Positions 1 to 10,875 of a stretch of DNA of 64,000 nt are shown piece by piece. The translations under genes and the position numbers were made by a program. The notes under the pieces are model-generated. The model did not search any database, was not told where the DNA came from, and worked only from the letters and a program-made list of their open reading frames with translations. How positions within the stretch are numbered: the stretch's first letter is position 1; each line of letters begins with the position of its first letter. The stretch is from Nepenthes gracilis (lineage: Eukaryota > Streptophyta > Magnoliopsida > Caryophyllales > Nepenthaceae): the NCBI GenBank assembly GCA_033239525.1, contig BSYO01000010.1, positions 8,459,379-8,523,378 of the forward strand. The letters run 5' to 3'.

Positions 1-413
1 TTCGGCAGTCCACCGCTCGAGCTCCACTCGAGCGGGCTGGCTACTGGGTTTTGCCGCCCGATAGGAGGGCTCGAGCGCACGGAGGGCGCTGGTCTGGCCC
101 GCGTCAAGCCCTGCAGCAAGCCTACGTCACGTTTTTCCCGTTCGGGACCCCTTTTGACCATTCTAACCCAATCTTTCACATCCTTAGACCTTATTTTTGA
201 TTATATAACCTCGATAAGTCATGATTATCACAATTTAAAATCCGAATCTTGTCAACGAATCAACATTTCACCGTTTACGATTTCGGTTCCCGATTTACTA
301 GTTCCGGTTCTTTGAGCTTTCCAATCCATTCCTCCCGTACCTTTTGAATACAATTCACCTATTTTAACTTAATTATCTCCCAATTATTATATTCAGGAAC
401 TCGGGTCGTCACA
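1..413 (+). mobile_element. Partial LTR, 3' end (plus orientation)
   Basis: The block runs off the left edge and ends in GGGTCGTCACA at about 413. The same motif (as its reverse complement TGTGACGACCCG) bounds the chromovirus LTRs further right, so this is probably the end of a related Ty3/gypsy LTR in the opposite orientation. No tRNA-Met primer-binding site follows, so it is more likely a 3' or solo LTR than a 5' LTR. The first 110 bases are GC-rich and the rest is AT-rich. No coding sequence is recognised. Confidence 0.4.
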
Positions 414-864
414 ACCGCCTCCTCCTAGGGGCCCCACTCTATTATAGATTCTGCACCCTTATTTTTTGAAGTTGTTATAATTATGAACGCACATAATCAA
501 TAAAATGGTCATTTTACTGATATTCTACGCCTTTATCTTAGTAGCCGTTTCTCAATTATTGTTGCTGCGTTGTCCGGCCGTTACAGTACGTTGCACGCAA
601 GTTGGCCATCTGCCTTTCTTGAGATGTTAATGGCGCTCTCTGATGTACTTAAGTCTAGGAGAAGATATCAAAGCGGACCTTGATGTCAGCTTCAGCCTGT
701 TCTTTGCTCATGAGTTGAGGCTTGGCAGCTCTACCCAAGTGTGAATTTGGGTGGGCAGCATTTGGACGGAGTGTTTTTGCTCCTGTTGATCGTTGTTGAC
801 CTCTTTGTGTAGGAGGTTGTTACGTGTGCTATTTGAGCCCCCTAAGATTTTGACCGCGAACGGG
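414..864. other. Non-coding spacer left of the Tat-like element
   Basis: No gene is seen. For the minus-strand element to its right this is the place where a 3' LTR should lie. I could not align it with the leader/LTR DNA at 5330-6440, so the 3' LTR is either lost or too diverged to recognise. Confidence 0.4.
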
Positions 865-1064
865 TCACTTGGATGACCAATGTTTAATTCGACTGTTAAT
901 AAGCCGTCTGGATGACCAGGATTTAGTTACAACTGTTAATAGGTTGCCTGGATGACCAGTGTTTAGTTATGATCGCTTGTGAGCCGCCTAGATAACCAAA
1001 AATTGGCTGCGACCATTAATATGCCGCCTGGATGATTAAGGTTTAGTTACGAGCGGGTAAAAAT
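865..1064. repeat. Five-copy 40-bp tandem repeat
   Basis: Units begin at 865, 905, 945, 985 and 1025, an exact 40-bp step. The core is GCCTGGATGACCAG, then TTTAGTTA and a variable CGACTGTTAATA. Units differ by several substitutions but the period holds, so this is an old, real minisatellite and not a recent slip. It sits just downstream of the integrase remnant of the adjacent minus-strand element, where Ty3/gypsy 3' non-coding DNA or U3 would be. Confidence 0.8.
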
Positions 1065-1196
1065 TCATTTGACTGAGGGGCAGTCTAGGTCATATAACTC
1101 TCGAGCAGATATACATGTATATGAAAAAGAAAAGGAACACTGTGCAAATATGAAAGAAAAAAATATTATTTTATTAATAATAAATATTGTGTACAT

Positions 1197-2540
1197 TTAC
1201 AAGTATGTAGATGGATGACCTACCTGTGCCCTTATTGGAAAGAGTGCTTGAGGTGGACTGCGTTTCACATCCGTGAAATCAACTTGCCGTTCTAGTTTCG
1301 GAGTTTGTATGCTCCATTCTGTATGATGGCCGAGACTATATAAGGGCCTTCTCAATTTGGCAAAGTTTATTCCGGTTGGTGATTTTGCCCGTAACCTCGA
1401 TGCTTTGTAAGACCATGTCGCCAATTTCAAAGTGCCACGTTTTTACCTTCTTATTATAATAGCGTGCAACTCGTTATTGGTAGGCTACTGTCTGTAGCCT
1501 AGTAGCGTCGTGAGCTTCCTCTAACAAGTTTAGATATTTTCGAATTTTCTGGGAGTTACCTTGTATGTCAAAAAACTCAACCCTAAGATTCGGAAGCCCA
1601 ATCTCAACCAGAATTACTGTTTCAATCCCGTAGTAGAGATTGAAGGGCGTCTCGTGAGTTGGTTCCTTTGGAGTCATCTAGTAAGACTATAGGACAGAGG
1701 ACAGTTGTCGACCCAAAAGCCCCCTGTGTCCTCCAACTTGGTTTTCAGACCATAGAATAATGTGCGGTTTGTGACTTTCACCTATCTATTGGTTTGCAGG
1801 TACGCTACCGAAGTGTGGGCCAATCTGATGTCTAGACTAGTGTAATACTTGGTGAAGCATTTTTCAAAGAATTGGGTTCCGTCGTCAATCACTATGACCT
1901 CGAGAATACCAAATTTGCTGATTATGCTCCGGCGGATGAATTCTAAAGTGCTGTGCTCGGTGATCTTGGATAGCGGTGCAGCTTCCACCCACTTGGTGAA
2001 TTAGTCGATACCCGCGATGATAAATTTCCTTTGCCCAGTAGCAATGAAAAATGGGTCGAAAATATCGAGCCCCTATTGCTCGAAAGGCCAAGGAGCCCGA
2101 AGAGTTCTCAACTTAGCGAGTGGTTGATGGTGAAGATTATAGTGGAGCTGGCAATTTTCACACTTCTTCATGAAGTCAAAGGCGTCTTTCTTCATCATTG
2201 GACCGTAGTATCCCTAGTGCATGATTTTAAACGCTAGGTTTTTGCCGCCAATATGCGATTCGTAGATCCCAATGTGAACTTCGCTCAAGGCATAGTCTGC
2301 CTCCTTAGGAGTTAAGTATCAGAGATACGGAGTCGAGTAGCCACAACGATATAACCATCCATCGATTATGGTGTACCAGTTGGCCGTTTCCTTGATCTGC
2401 TTGGTTTCATCTGCATTGTCTGACAGTACTTCGTCCACCAGGTATCTCTGGCAAGGCGTCATCTAACTCTTCACGTCGGAGACCTATATGGCTTCCTATT
2501 CCTCAGTGCAAGGAATGCTTAGGACTTTCCGCATGTCCCT
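1197..2540 (-). pseudogene. Integrase remnant of Tat-like element
   Basis: Frames read from high to low coordinates give, in order, a zinc-finger-side stretch ending in KKCENC-like residues (about 2150-2200), the catalytic core with Y-F-T-K-W-V-E-A around 1990-2010, the second acidic site in IDDGTQFF (about 1870-1890; DNGTQF in intact relatives), and LQTNRQVE (QTNGQVE-type, third acidic residue) near 1785. The stretch at 1474-1677 (ETPFNLYYG) and the C-terminal part at 1197-1430 follow. The enzyme would insert the cDNA copy into host DNA. Several in-frame stops and frameshifts show it is dead or badly read. Confidence 0.75.
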
Positions 2541-2594
2541 CGAGTACTGTTCTGCATTTTCAGCTGCCGTTGCCCTGGCAATTGTGTCGGCCTT

Positions 2595-3331
2595 CTATTT
2601 CTCAGTTTGGGGAACGTGGACCAGGGTCACCTTGTCAAATCCCCGCCTAGCTTCCTTTACATTGGCTAAGTGAGGGTTGTATGCCTCAAAACTCTCGCTA
2701 ACCTGGTTGACGACCAGCTCAAAATCGTTGTAGACGGTCAAACGTCTAACGGAATACTCTTTAGCTAGTCTTAACCTAGCCAATAGGGTTTCGTACTTGA
2801 CAATGTTGTTGGTGGCCGGAAAGTCAAATCTAAGGGAGTATTTCACCTCTAACCCATTAGAGGTCCTTAGGACCATTCCAACTCCACTGTCTGAGTCTGT
2901 AGACAATCTGTCTATGTTGAGGACCCACTCCGACTCTTCTCAGTGCCATTCTACGTCCTCAGTGGAGTCATCAAGAAATGTCGAGTTTCTGGAGTATGCT
3001 CTTCAGTGGTTGATCAGTTAGAATGACTATGCGACCAGCCTAGAAGTAAGGCCTCAGTTTTCGGGCGGAGAAGACATGTGCCAAGTGGGTAGCGCGTCTT
3101 AGCGCCGGTCAACATCTTACTCACATAGTAGACGGATCACTGAGAATCGGAGTCTTGGCATATGATGACAGAGTTGAGATCCACCACCGACACTGCCGGG
3201 TAAAGGTATAGCTCCTCTCTGTCCTTGGATGATGTCAGCAACGGCGGACTGGCCAAGTAATGCTTCAATTTGTCGAAAGTTGCACGAAAATTCAGTATCA
3301 CGTTGTACACGTATGCGGTTGGATTTACCAA
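2595..3331 (-). pseudogene. RT connection and RNase H remnant
   Basis: At 3137-3331 the frame carries TFDKLKHYLASPPLL, the conserved connection just after the RT palm. At 2595-2906 it reads GVGMVLRTSNGLEVKYSLRF followed by NIVKYETLLARLRLAKE and NDFELVVNQV, matching the plant Ty3/gypsy RNase H fold with its N-N-x-A-E-Y-E-A-L-L motif slightly changed (VKYETLL). The region between (about 2910-3130) is frameshifted. RNase H would remove the RNA strand during cDNA synthesis. The RT catalytic part that should precede it is absent. Confidence 0.75.
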
Positions 3332-3746
3332 GAAGGCGAGAGTGTACGACTCGCTGTTATCGGGTACGTGCCTAGGGTGACCACTAACTGGATCGTTCCT
3401 TGGACGGCCACCGGTTCGTTATCAAGTCTATAATGTGGGCATTCAGCATGTTACAATTAATTATTTTTTAATCCAAGTTTAAAAAACAAATCAAGATAAA
3501 GTAAATCTCGAGAACTTCCATTATCAACGAAAACTCGTTTCAGTTGGTGGTCAACACCACCGTTTGAAACGAGCGCGGATACAATAAGGGGATATGCATG
3601 GGGGAGATTACATGGCTCGGGTCATTATCGCTAAAGCTAATGATGTTATCTTTTGTGCGTTGTTTCTTCCACCCAGTTTGTTGCTCCTTGCGATTCGTTG
3701 GGGTCTTGGTCGGTTGGGTTGCGATCATATAGACCACTCCGTTCAC
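3296..3746 (-). pseudogene. Retroviral-type aspartic protease remnant
   Basis: Minus-strand translation gives NDPSHV (3620-3640), then R-V-F-V-D-N-G-S-S with the catalytic Asp near 3520. An AECP...DNEPV-like middle and a TLGTYP...TLAFLVNPTAYVYNVIL segment follow at about 3296-3400. Intact relatives continue into ILGRP. Here the sequence breaks off at that point and enters the RT-RNase H connection. The protease would process the Gag-Pol polyprotein. Frameshifts occur around 3400-3500. Confidence 0.7.
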
Positions 3747-3803
3747 GATCCGGTTTTGAGGTGAGAAAGGCTCTTGTCCTTCATCATTTGAGGTTCTAGA
3801 ACT

Positions 3804-5323
3804 CTACCCAGGGTTCCTGACGAACCTGGTGAGGTGGCCCTTCCGAATGGGCTCCTCGATCTCCCGCTGAAGCGTCTTGCAATCTTTTATAGAGTGTCCG
3901 AGAGATCGATAGAAATCGCAATACTTGGCTAGATTTCCTCCATCTGTGTTCTTAAGTGATTTTGCCCACTTAAGGAACTTATTCCCACTGATCTGCATGA
4001 GGACGGTGGAGCACGTATCGGTCAAGGGCGTCAAGTTGATTGGCCTGTAGTCCCTCCGTTTTGGTGCTCCAATACTGTGCTGCTTCCGGTGGGAGTGATC
4101 ACCGCCGTGGTGTTTCCTCTTTCCCACAGTTGGGGAAGAGCGAGGCTGTATGGTCCGCTCGAGATGCTTAACTTCTTTGGCCTCTTCTACTACCGCGTAG
4201 ACTCTGGTGATAGATTTCACCTCCCGAAAGGTTTGCGGATTTTTATACGCCAGGTGCCTAAATGAGTCACCATACATTAAGACAGAGATGAAACTGCAAC
4301 ACTTCATCTCTTCTATGAGCCTGGGGATTTTTCTCGCCTTTGCCATGAAGCGATCCAAGAACTTCCGCAGATTCTTTCCCTATTTCCGCTTGATATGGGA
4401 GAGATACCAAGGCTACTTCTCTTCTTAGCGGCTGGAGGCGTATTGCGCCAAGAAGAGGCCAGAGAGCCCTCAGAAGCTCCGGATCGAATCTGATGAGAGA
4501 CGATAGAACCAGATGCGGGTGTCTCCCTTCAGCGTAAGAAGGAAGTAGCTGCACATGGCTGCGTCCTTCAGCCATTGTAGACTTAAATGGGTACAAAAAT
4601 GATTGAGATGATCCATTGGATCGGCGCTCTCATCATAAGAGTCAAGGGTTTACATCTTGAACTTAGTCGGCATGGGACTGTTCAAGATCTATGACGTGAA
4701 GGGAGATTTATCCAGATCCATGGCGTGTTTGTCATCATTGAGCATGCGTTTCAGGATCTTCTCCACCCTCGAATCTGTGGGGATGGCGTCACCAGTTCTT
4801 TTGGAGTTGAGATAGGTTCTTAACTCCGTCCTTTCTCTGACATGGCGAGTAGTCGGCCGGCTATCGCCACCAGTTAATCTAACGATCTTAGAGGCTCCCT
4901 CCTGTGCCTGAGGGGAGGCATCCGCCCGAGAATATCGGGGATTCCTTCGTTCTAGACTCTCCTCCGGAGTCCTGTTGCCTAAATATTTTTTGAGCCTTGA
5001 ACAGCTCTTGGCGTGAGAGTCCTCGGTGCCTGAGTATTGCCCAGCCTCCTGGCCTTCTTAGAGGGTTTCTTTTTCATCTGACCTCTCCTCTTAGAAGTCG
5101 GCGTAGAGACTGTTGCAGGCGGAGCCCCCTGCAGTGCGTTTTCCTGGTAAGAGTAGAGCATTTGGAGCATTTTATTCATTTTGCTCATACTCTCCGCCAA
5201 ATTCTGGAAGAATGGTGCTGGCACACCACTGACCACCCCATTGTCCTGGTTACTAGCAGCGTGGCCCTGGTCAGGTGAGGTCACGTCTCTAACAGGCTCA
5301 CTAGCTTGCGCCCTTGTATTCAT
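3804..5323 (-). pseudogene. Gag remnant of Tat-like element
   Basis: A start codon at 5323 opens a stretch beginning MNTRAQASEPVRDV, with a basic segment (KKKPSKKARR) near residue 85. The middle part (4267-4620) is split over two frames and holds the D-x-I-R-S-F-S-E-L type capsid motif. The C-terminal part (3804-4358) carries KYCDFYRSLGHSIKDC and EIEEPIRKGHLTRFV, the usual end of Gag before protease in this lineage. Gag would form the virus-like particle and bind RNA. At least two frameshifts separate the pieces. Confidence 0.75.
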
Positions 5324-5812
5324 TATTTTGACTAATTGAAAGTGATGCTAAGAGAATGAAACTGAGCGAAGTTGCAGAAAAAAGTGGTTGTCTTTTTACA
5401 AGCTTCCTGTAGACAACTCCAATGATACGTCCTGAATCCAAATTTCAAACAAATTCGGGTCAAGTTGTTCATTTGAATCCAACTTCGTGCACTAAGTCTG
5501 GATCCTGCACACCACAACTACGAACAAAAGGTCAAGTGACGATAGGAGATTGTCCCAACGTAACACTCCGACGCTCAAGTTAGCAAACAGCTTTCGAATT
5601 AAGAAGGCGAAAGTAAAGAATGTAAGGAAATGTAGGGAGTGTTTGAGATGGGTGAGTGCTCTCGTTGAGAGGGGCTTTGTTGGCTTATGGGGAGCGTGGG
5701 CTCTAAGTACTGTGTTCGTTGGGAACGTAGTGGTAAAGAGATAGAGGTAGAGCATTTGTAATCTGAAAGCGTGTGACCTTTTCTATAGAGAGCTTTTGTA
5801 GACAAACCAGAG

Positions 5813-5898
5813 CGTGTGAGCTTATTATGGCGAATGAATACGTGTGAGCTTATTGTGGGCAAATGAATGCGTGTGCGCTTACTGTGGGCGAATGAATG
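5813..5898. repeat. Three-copy 28/29-bp tandem repeat
   Basis: Units start at 5813, 5841 and 5870. Each begins CGTGTGAGCTTA (or CGTGTGCGCTTA) and ends GGCGAATGAAT with small changes. The array lies just downstream of the minus-strand TATA box, so it would be in the transcribed leader of the element. Confidence 0.75.
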
Positions 5899-5924
5899 CA
5901 TGCCTTAGAGTGAGAACTCCATAG

Positions 5925-5934
5925 CCTTTTATAG
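5925..5934 (-). promoter_or_regulatory. TATA box of the LTR promoter
   Basis: On the minus strand the sequence reads CTATAAAAGG about 600 bases before the gag start at 5323. A plant LTR promoter is expected here. The start site is inferred to lie some 30 bases further along the minus strand. Confidence 0.5.
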
Positions 5935-6440
5935 CTGTTGTGCTACAATGTGTTCCTTGTGTAGAAAGGTTTGATTCTTGCGCTCTAATGGGTTCGCTGC
6001 CTTTTTTGGCGTTGAGCCTTTATGACAGTAACGGGTGTTGCTTTAATTGCTTTCCTTATGCGTTCTGCAACCATTAGGGTTTATTGCAAATATGAAGAGG
6101 ATTCTGGTGCTTTCCTTTAGAGATACGCATTAAATCTGCTGATGACCGTTGCAATTGAGATTGTCTTCGGTGGAGAGCGCGAAATTAGGGGAGAGAATCA
6201 TTGTTGATCGCGGACGGTCGCGTGGGTCAAACTGGGCTTGACCTACTTGAGGCTTGGTCTTCAGACAGTCAGCTGGAGCTGCCGCCGGTCAACGAAAATG
6301 TTAACCGTCTTGAGGGCAAGTCGTCCGTCCTATTATTGGGCTTCTTCTGGCTCACTTTATATTTTATTCGGTCAACAGTGAGCGTTGACCGTCCAAGCAC
6401 AAATGGACCGTTGTGGATTTGGGTTGCTCCTCCTTCTTAG

Positions 6441-8170
6441 GCTAGCCTATTACTGACGTATCCATCAATTAGTATAAATCAAAGAGTTTACAATACCAAT
6501 GCTCTAAATAATATGTTCTAGGACAACTAAGTAATATAACTTACTGTCTTAGAAACTTTAATACAAGACAATAAAATGTGAAATCATCCATCTTGAAACT
6601 TCTCTCTCATAAATTTGAGATAGGTATATCATCCCACCTAAGTTTCTAGAAAACCTATAACTATATTGGTAAAATTGAATGGGAAGAGAGTCAAATACCC
6701 AATAAATAATATAAAAAATAAAGTATGAATAATATGTGAATAATGTATAGTAATACATTCAATCCAATATTAATTTTATATGAGGAAATAATCTACCAAT
6801 CACCCAAATAAAAGAGACCTAAGAATCTCACATAAGATAAAAGAAGATTAAAACTACAATCCTACAACAAATAAGGTCATAAAAATTATTAGAATTTGAA
6901 TGTAATTTCAATGAACCCTATTTATCATCAACTAAGACTAAAGTATTTGTACCACGCCTAGCTGGGTGAGCAATGAGATCACCATAACATACAAGATTAG
7001 ACCAATGTCTACCTCAACTTAGTCCTTTTGGCATACCATGTCTGATCTAAATTCTCTCGCTGATATTTATACGATATTATAATATTATAGTCCCATGGTT
7101 ATAAATATTTCACCATAAATTACAACCTCTACAACAATTAGGATACAAAAATAATTGTTGGAAAACAATTGGCAATACTAATGTATCATAAATTTTATAT
7201 TCCATAATACTGTTGTGTTTTAATATAATCTCCTTTACTATAACCATTTTCATGAGTTAAATGAAGTAATTTTAGTACTCAAATATAAGGATTACTGAAG
7301 AAAGATTAGAATCCAAGATTTTCATAAACCTCCAAAACTTGAACAGTAATTTGGTACACTAATGTTCAACTGTTAGGTCGCACACTAAGTCGTAGATCTG
7401 GCGTTCGGATATCATTCAAATACCACTGTTCAGAAAAAAGTTATTAAATTTCTAAATGATTGAAAGTTCAACGAGTTCAAAAATATGACTTAAGAATCGA
7501 GGATTGATAATATTTACAGAGCATGATAACCAATAATAAATCAAATTTAAGTGTGGAAATCAACAAATTAGTATTAGGATTCAAAAACTATAGAAATTGG
7601 ATAAAAATCATTGTAACAAACACTTGATATTCAAACACTATCCTCCATGGCCGGACAAAAATTGACAATAATGCTTCCAATTTAGATGGATTCTTGCAAA
7701 TGCATAAAATATATGATACTAGTAGAGTTCTACTTAAATGTTGTAAATTTAATCGATCATATACACAAATATAAGCATAAACACTTTGATTTCAAGTTTA
7801 TTTCAATATTCATATCATTTTCTCTATTCTTTCTTCAATTTAAACACTTATATTAATTTTCACTTACTTATTAACATATAATGCGAATTATCATCATTTT
7901 GAAACTATAAAAACACCATATCTCCAATTGAACAAGAAAAAAAGATGTAGAGATTATATCAATTCCTCAAAAATAGGAGGAACTTTCATGTAATAATCAA
8001 ATAAACAAAAACTATGACTTGTTAATTTCTCCATTTCTAGTCTCAAATGTTGAATGTTCTTGCTCTTCCTTCTTTTTCACGTTCTTGGTCTTCTACTTTT
8101 TCCTTACTTGTATTCCTTTAAGAATGTAGGAGGCCTTTTGTTTATAATTATAGTAGAGAAACCGTGTTCC
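6441..8170. other. AT-rich intergenic DNA, no gene seen
   Basis: Stops are dense in all frames and no domain or terminal repeat is recognised. This is probably host DNA upstream of C1D. It lies left of the duplication start and occurs once in the window. Confidence 0.6.
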
Positions 8171-10300
8171 ATCAATTTTTTTAAAAAAATTTATCATATT
8201 AGCTTTAAAATTTTAATTCTAATTTGATTATTAACTTATTATTCTGTCTTATTTGAAGGGTAACTAATTAAGAAGTTAATTTTCTTTCAATTTTTGCCAT
8301 GAAAACTATTATGGTTTGAAAATGAATTAATATTGTTTGAGGTCAGGTTCAAACACTAACTCAAATATTGTGATTTCTAGTGTCCAGATTTTACCAAAAC
8401 GGACTTAATTTATTTCTGAAGTCAAATTATTTTCAATTTCTATCATAAAACATCAATTAAGTTCATGATAATAAAGTTAAAAAAAATTAAAATTATAAAT
8501 ATCTAGAATATTACATCACACCTTATCCAAAGACAGGACATTTCAATTAAAAGGAAGATGCCTCTCACAAGAAAAACATACCCTGTCTAGCTCCCATTGA
8601 GAGCTCGGTTTCTCTGCATTACATCGCTTAATATAAGAGTCTTACAAATAGATTATAAGAATTGATAAATTTCTTATCCCATTTAAGTCGACTTGGACAT
8701 TGGAAAGGCTTTTCCATAAGTAATATCGAGACCCTTAACTTTATTAATCGTGGTATATTTGATTCAGATTGAGGGGAAAAGATTTAGATCCTACATTAGA
8801 TAATTACCACTCCCTATAACATTTTAGTTCATGTATGCATCAAACACCAAAAATTTTTAAAATGTTTTATTTGTATTTCATAAATTGATTTTCTCAATAA
8901 CCAAAATCATTATAGTGAACGCGCTGTTGTATCTTTTGAAAAATATTTTTAAAAGATTTGTTTTATTTAAATTAATATAATATTTGATGCTTTTCTGAAT
9001 GGACTCATTAATGTTTTATTTATTTATTTATTTTATATACATTTATAAATATAAAATAAATAAAATATGGTATTATTGGAAATATTCTAACAGAATTCAG
9101 GATATTCTTTAGGCCTTATTTAGTTAAAAAGCAGCTTTTTTATTTTTTATTTTATTTTATTATCTTTTTCTTTTTGATTTTTATTTTTTTTGAACAATAA
9201 TTCTTTTATTTTTGTTAGAAACCTAAATATTCTAACATATTAATATTATTAGTATTTATTCATAAATTTTTAATTATTTGGTATATGGTAAAGTTATTAA
9301 TTAACAAATTATGTGATAAATTTTATTAATACATTTGTTTATAATAAATAAATTAATTAAGCTCATTTTTAATTTTATTTTATAATTATCAAATATTATA
9401 AAAAATAATACGTAATAGATAATAGTAAATTGTATGCTGATTAGTTCTTTACTATAATTTATTATATAAAATAATACCTATCTATATATGTTATAAATAT
9501 ATGACAAATATTTGACATTAAATTATTAATTATGACTTTACTGAAATTATGAACTCAATTTATTTATGTTAAAATTGTTGAACTGAAAAGCCAAACTCAA
9601 ATTTAAGCAAGTTTAACTCAAATATTACTTAATTTGTTATTGAATCCCTTATGTATTTAATTATCTATAATTTAACAATAGATGTGAGTGACTCATTCTT
9701 TTAATTAACAATAATTATTTAAATTATTATATTATAGTCAATTTTATTTTTATTAAATTAGTAATATACAATATTTTATTGAATCATAGAAAAAGTTAAG
9801 CAGCAACCTAAATGTTGTTATTAAAAAATAATTTAAATATTGATTAAAAGAAAATATTTTTATATTTTATATTAATAAATATTATTATATTATTGAATAT
9901 GTAAAGTATGCTTTATATTAATTTAGTAGTTCAAATAAAATTATTAGATAGCTGAAATAAAAAAAAATATTTTAAAAATATAACTAAATTTTATTTTGAA
10001 TTGGATCAAAATTTTTTTATTCATTAAATGTATATATTTATATTTATAAAATTATAAAATAATATTTTATAATTATATATTTTTAAAATATTTTTATATA
10101 AGAAAAATTTTAAAATTATAAAAAATTTTATTTTACAGTCAATAAAAAATTTTATAAAACCATTTTTTATCTTTCCTGAGTTTTGTTTTGAAATTTAATT
10201 TAATATGAAAAAATATTATTATTTTTTAATTTTATTAGAAAACAAATAAAATTAACCATATTTTTTAAATGTTTTAATTGTTTTTTTAATTTTATTTTTT
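8171..10300. other. Very AT-rich DNA upstream of C1D
   Basis: No open frame of note is present. The tract is dominated by A/T runs with TTTATTTATTTATTT at about 9015-9032. It is repeated nearly unchanged at 27299-29430. It is probably 5' flanking host DNA. Confidence 0.6.
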
Positions 10301-10498
10301 TAAATATATAATTTATTACTTACTAAACGTGCACTAAACGTCGCCGATACCTTATACCCAGGGAAAGAAAGGGAATCGCTGGATTTTCAGTACAAACACA
10401 GAACCCTAGCGGCCAAGACCGAGACGCGGGCGTCGTTTGGGCGAGCTTTCCTTCCGTATCAAGTCTTCATCATCCAAGGCCCTAATTTCTAAGAGAGA
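10301..10498 (+). promoter_or_regulatory. C1D promoter and 5' leader (copy 1)
   Basis: The sequence changes sharply from AT-rich to balanced at about 10325. A TATATAATTTAT element lies at 10305-10316. An AACCCTA motif at 10402-10408 resembles the telo-box core often found at plant ribosome-biogenesis genes, which fits a C1D role. The leader ends at the ATG at 10499. Start site and motif function are inferred. Confidence 0.45.
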
Positions 10499-10709
10499 AT
10501 GGAAGCCGGAAACGAGTGCAATAGTAGAATAGTGCCAGAGCGAGTAATGGAAGCAGTGAAGAGAACACTAGTCAATGTGGAGGAACTCAGAACCAACTTT
10601 GATGAATTCTTGTCTCTTTCCGATCCTGAAGTTCAGGCGGAAATGCCTCCTCTACAGCGTGCTCAATCTCTTCTCTTGCTTGCTAAAGCTGCTTCGACTC
10701 TCTTCACTG
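10499..10709 (+). CDS. C1D: C1D-like protein, exon 1
   Basis: C1D (Sas10/C1D family; yeast Rrp47/Lrp1) is a small nuclear nucleic-acid-binding protein that partners the exosome nuclease Rrp6 in rRNA and snoRNA 3' processing. This exon gives about 70 residues beginning MEAGNECNSRIVPERV. It then has the family helices: VMEAVKRTLVNVEELRTNFD (about residues 17-36) and PPLQRAQSLLLLAKAASTLF (about 50-69). The start at 10499 is the first ATG after the leader and gives the usual N-terminal length. The exon ends ACT-G before GTAATC, a phase-1 donor that joins cleanly to exon 2. This copy is open throughout. The frameshifted second copy lies at 29607. Confidence 0.85.
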
Positions 10710-10819
10710 GTAATCAAACTTCTCATTCAAGGTTTCCCAAATATTGATTCCGTCCAGTTAATTTTGTCGCACCGTCGTGTTTAACGAATTGTTTTTTGTT
10801 TCTTTACTTTTGGATGCAG
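10710..10819 (+). other. C1D intron 1 (110 bp)
   Basis: The intron begins GTAATC and ends TTTTGGATGCAG, with a T-rich tract before the acceptor. Removal joins exon 1 to exon 2 in frame (phase 1), creating a Val codon at the junction. Confidence 0.8.
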
Positions 10820-10875
10820 TGAGGTTGAGATGTAATGGCGTTCAGCCAGATGACCACCCAATTAAGAGAGAGCTG
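10820..10875 (+). CDS. C1D: C1D-like protein, exon 2
   Basis: After the GCAG acceptor the 56-bp exon continues the frame from exon 1 as V-RLRCNGVQPDDHPIKREL. This is the most recognisable signature of plant and animal C1D proteins (R-x-x-G-x-x-P-x-x-H-P-x-K-x-E-L). It ends at CTG before GTCTGTTC, a phase-0 donor. Exons 1 and 2 together make exactly 89 codons. The family continues with an E-R-L-x-x-Y-Q-x-K-like helix that I could not find after this donor. The next recognisable C1D exon is at 62955, about 52 kb away. Confidence 0.85.

Larger units (their letters stand above)
1190..6440 (-). mobile_element. Degenerate Tat-like Ty3/gypsy element (RT-deleted)
   Basis: Read on the minus strand the order is leader/5' LTR region, gag, protease, RNase H, integrase, which is the Ty3/gypsy order. 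The protease has the V-D-N-G-S-S active-site form, and gag ends in a C-F/Y-x-x-x-x-G-H type knuckle; both are familiar from plant Tat-lineage elements. The reverse transcriptase fingers and palm are missing and protease runs straight into the RT-RNase H connection. No matching pair of LTRs was found, so the outer limits are approximate. All frames are broken. Confidence 0.75.
5324..6440 (-). mobile_element. Leader and presumed 5' LTR of Tat-like element
   Basis: The block lies upstream of gag on the minus strand. It contains a strong minus-strand TATA box (CTATAAAAGG, 5925-5934), followed downstream by a 29-bp triplet repeat, which fits an LTR promoter. The outer border near 6440 is set only by the change from mixed to AT-rich sequence. 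I could not define a primer-binding site with confidence. Confidence 0.45.
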
